A stretch of DNA of 64,000 bases. Origin: Lujinxingia sediminis (GTDB taxonomy: Bacteria; Myxococcota_A; Bradymonadia; Bradymonadales; Bradymonadaceae). The translations under genes and the position numbers were made by a program. Of the stretch, positions 63,176 through 64,000 are shown in pieces (position 1 is the first letter of the stretch; each line of letters begins with the position of its first letter). The stretch spans positions 62,001-126,000 of the forward strand of contig NZ_SADD01000004.1 of the NCBI RefSeq assembly GCF_004005565.1, read 5' to 3'. Under the pieces are notes generated by a model. That model worked only from the letters and a program-made list of their open reading frames with translations. It was not told the DNA's origin and ran no database searches.

Positions 63176-64000
63176 ATGGCAACAAAGAAGACAACATCAG
63201 ATCGTCGGGCGATGGTGGTGGGAGCCGCCGGCGGGTTGGGCGTACACCTGGTGCGCGCATTGAGTGAGGCCGGTTGGGAGGTTGTTGCGGTGGATCGCCG
63301 CGAGCTGACCGCGACCGGCAGGGAGTCGTTGCTCGAAGGCTCCCCAAACATCACCTGGCACCAGCTCGAAGGCCGCGATGAAGCGATCGGCGAGTTGATG
63401 GCGGGATGCCAGGCGGTGATCAACGCCGCGGCCACGGTGAACATCTCCGAGCCCTACCGTGCGCTGGCGTTAGACAACGTGGAGTTGCCTCGCCGGCTCT
63501 ACATGAGCGCACGTGATGCCGGCGTGGAGCAGGTCGTGCAGATCAGCTGCGCCTCGGTGTACGACGGCGAGCGCGGGGTTCGCACCGAAGACTCTCCGGT
63601 CGACCCGTATAACGACTATGAACGCACCAAGATCGAGGCGGAGCACGAGCTGGAGGCGTTGCGCGCGGGCGGCGGTCCGGCGCTTACGATCCTGCGCCCC
63701 GGCCTGCTCTATGGGCCGGGCTGTACCGAGATGAGCGCGGGACTTGTGACGGTGGTGGCGATTCTTCGCGACCTTGCCAGCTACCTGCCCGGGCTTCGGG
63801 GCGGGCCGCGCACCAACTGGTGCCATGCGGCGGACGTGGCCAGTGCGGTGATGGTCGCGCTGACCCACCCCGAGGGACGCGACACGACCCTTAATGTGGG
63901 CGATGATACCGCGCTTAGCTTCGGCGAGGTGCTCACCTCGATCGCCGAGGGCTACGGCATCGACCTGGGCCCCTCGGTTCCCATGCCCACGGTGACCTTC
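63176..64000 (+). CDS. NAD-dependent epimerase/dehydratase, N-terminal part (partial)
   Basis: At least 275 residues; the gene runs off the right edge. It is an extended SDR protein: the NAD site MVVGAAGGLGVHLVRAL near 13, the strand VINAAATVNISEPYRALALDNVE with the conserved Asn near 80, the serine/YxxxK pair SCASVYDGERG near 124 and YNDYERTKIEAE near 140, and ILRPGLLYGPG near 165. Members act on nucleotide sugars, on sterols or as dehydratases; the substrate cannot be seen. AGGAG lies 11 nt before the ATG. It is divergent from rplS. Confidence 0.87.
   Translation, partial: MATKKTTSDRRAMVVGAAGGLGVHLVRALSEAGWEVVAVDRRELTATGRESLLEGSPNITWHQLEGRDEAIGELMAGCQAVINAAATVNISEPYRALALDNVELPRRLYMSARDAGVEQVVQISCASVYDGERGVRTEDSPVDPYNDYERTKIEAEHELEALRAGGGPALTILRPGLLYGPGCTEMSAGLVTVVAILRDLASYLPGLRGGPRTNWCHAADVASAVMVALTHPEGRDTTLNVGDDTALSFGEVLTSIAEGYGIDLGPSVPMPTVTF

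Overview
The window reads as a chromosomal segment of a GC-rich, Gram-negative, didermic bacterium of the Myxococcota/Bradymonadales type ('delta-proteobacterial' in the old sense). The signs are many lipoproteins, very long TPR proteins, an FHA protein with the myxobacterial AgmX/PglI C-terminal domain, a Pkn-type Ser/Thr kinase, an ECF sigma/anti-sigma pair and a beta-barrel outer-membrane protein. Assignments rest on motifs read by eye; no search was run. I saw no rRNA, tRNA, CRISPR array, insertion sequence or prophage.

Layout. 1-9646: metabolism and housekeeping (hydantoinase/oxoprolinase fragment, glutamate dehydrogenase, two related membrane-anchored proteins, a DAG-kinase-like protein, anti-sigma and ECF sigma factor, alanine dehydrogenase, nitroreductase). 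9662-15530 (minus): an apparent operon in the order PepF-type oligoendopeptidase, ferredoxin-NADP reductase-like flavoprotein, PDZ lipoprotein, two membrane proteins and a SurA/PpiC-like lipoprotein. 15763-21727 (plus): a four-gene block encoding a coiled-coil protein, two P-loop ATPases of the BrxD/DUF2791 kind and an Lhr/BrxHI-like SF2 helicase. It lacks the rest of BREX and is the best candidate in the window for an undescribed DNA-processing or defence system. 21823-29110: cardiolipin synthase, MutY with a coupled Cys-rich lipoprotein, a Ser/Thr kinase followed by a periplasmic TPR-like protein, a frameshifted Cys-rich ORF, and a flavoprotein. 29196-32836: RodZ-like protein, outer-membrane barrel, RsmI.

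33007-56860 (all minus) is a 24-kb cell-envelope block resembling the Glt/Agl gliding-transducer (ancestral envelope complex) genes of myxobacteria: a 4,156-residue TPR protein, TPR lipoproteins, a 1,103-residue exported TPR protein, an FHA-TM-TonB-like protein and a small exported protein. Between the two halves lies a decayed copy of the TonB-like domain with one in-frame TGA exactly where the intact copy has Trp. 57055-64000: an acidic repeat lipoprotein, an exported HEIFH metallopeptidase, then YraN, RNase HII, a coiled-coil membrane protein and ribosomal protein L19 (minus), and the start of an NAD-dependent epimerase.

Several intergenic regions carry a similar promoter-like pattern, TTGACG - 17/18 nt - TAA(A/T)C, upstream of gdh, the ATPase/helicase block and the acidic lipoprotein.
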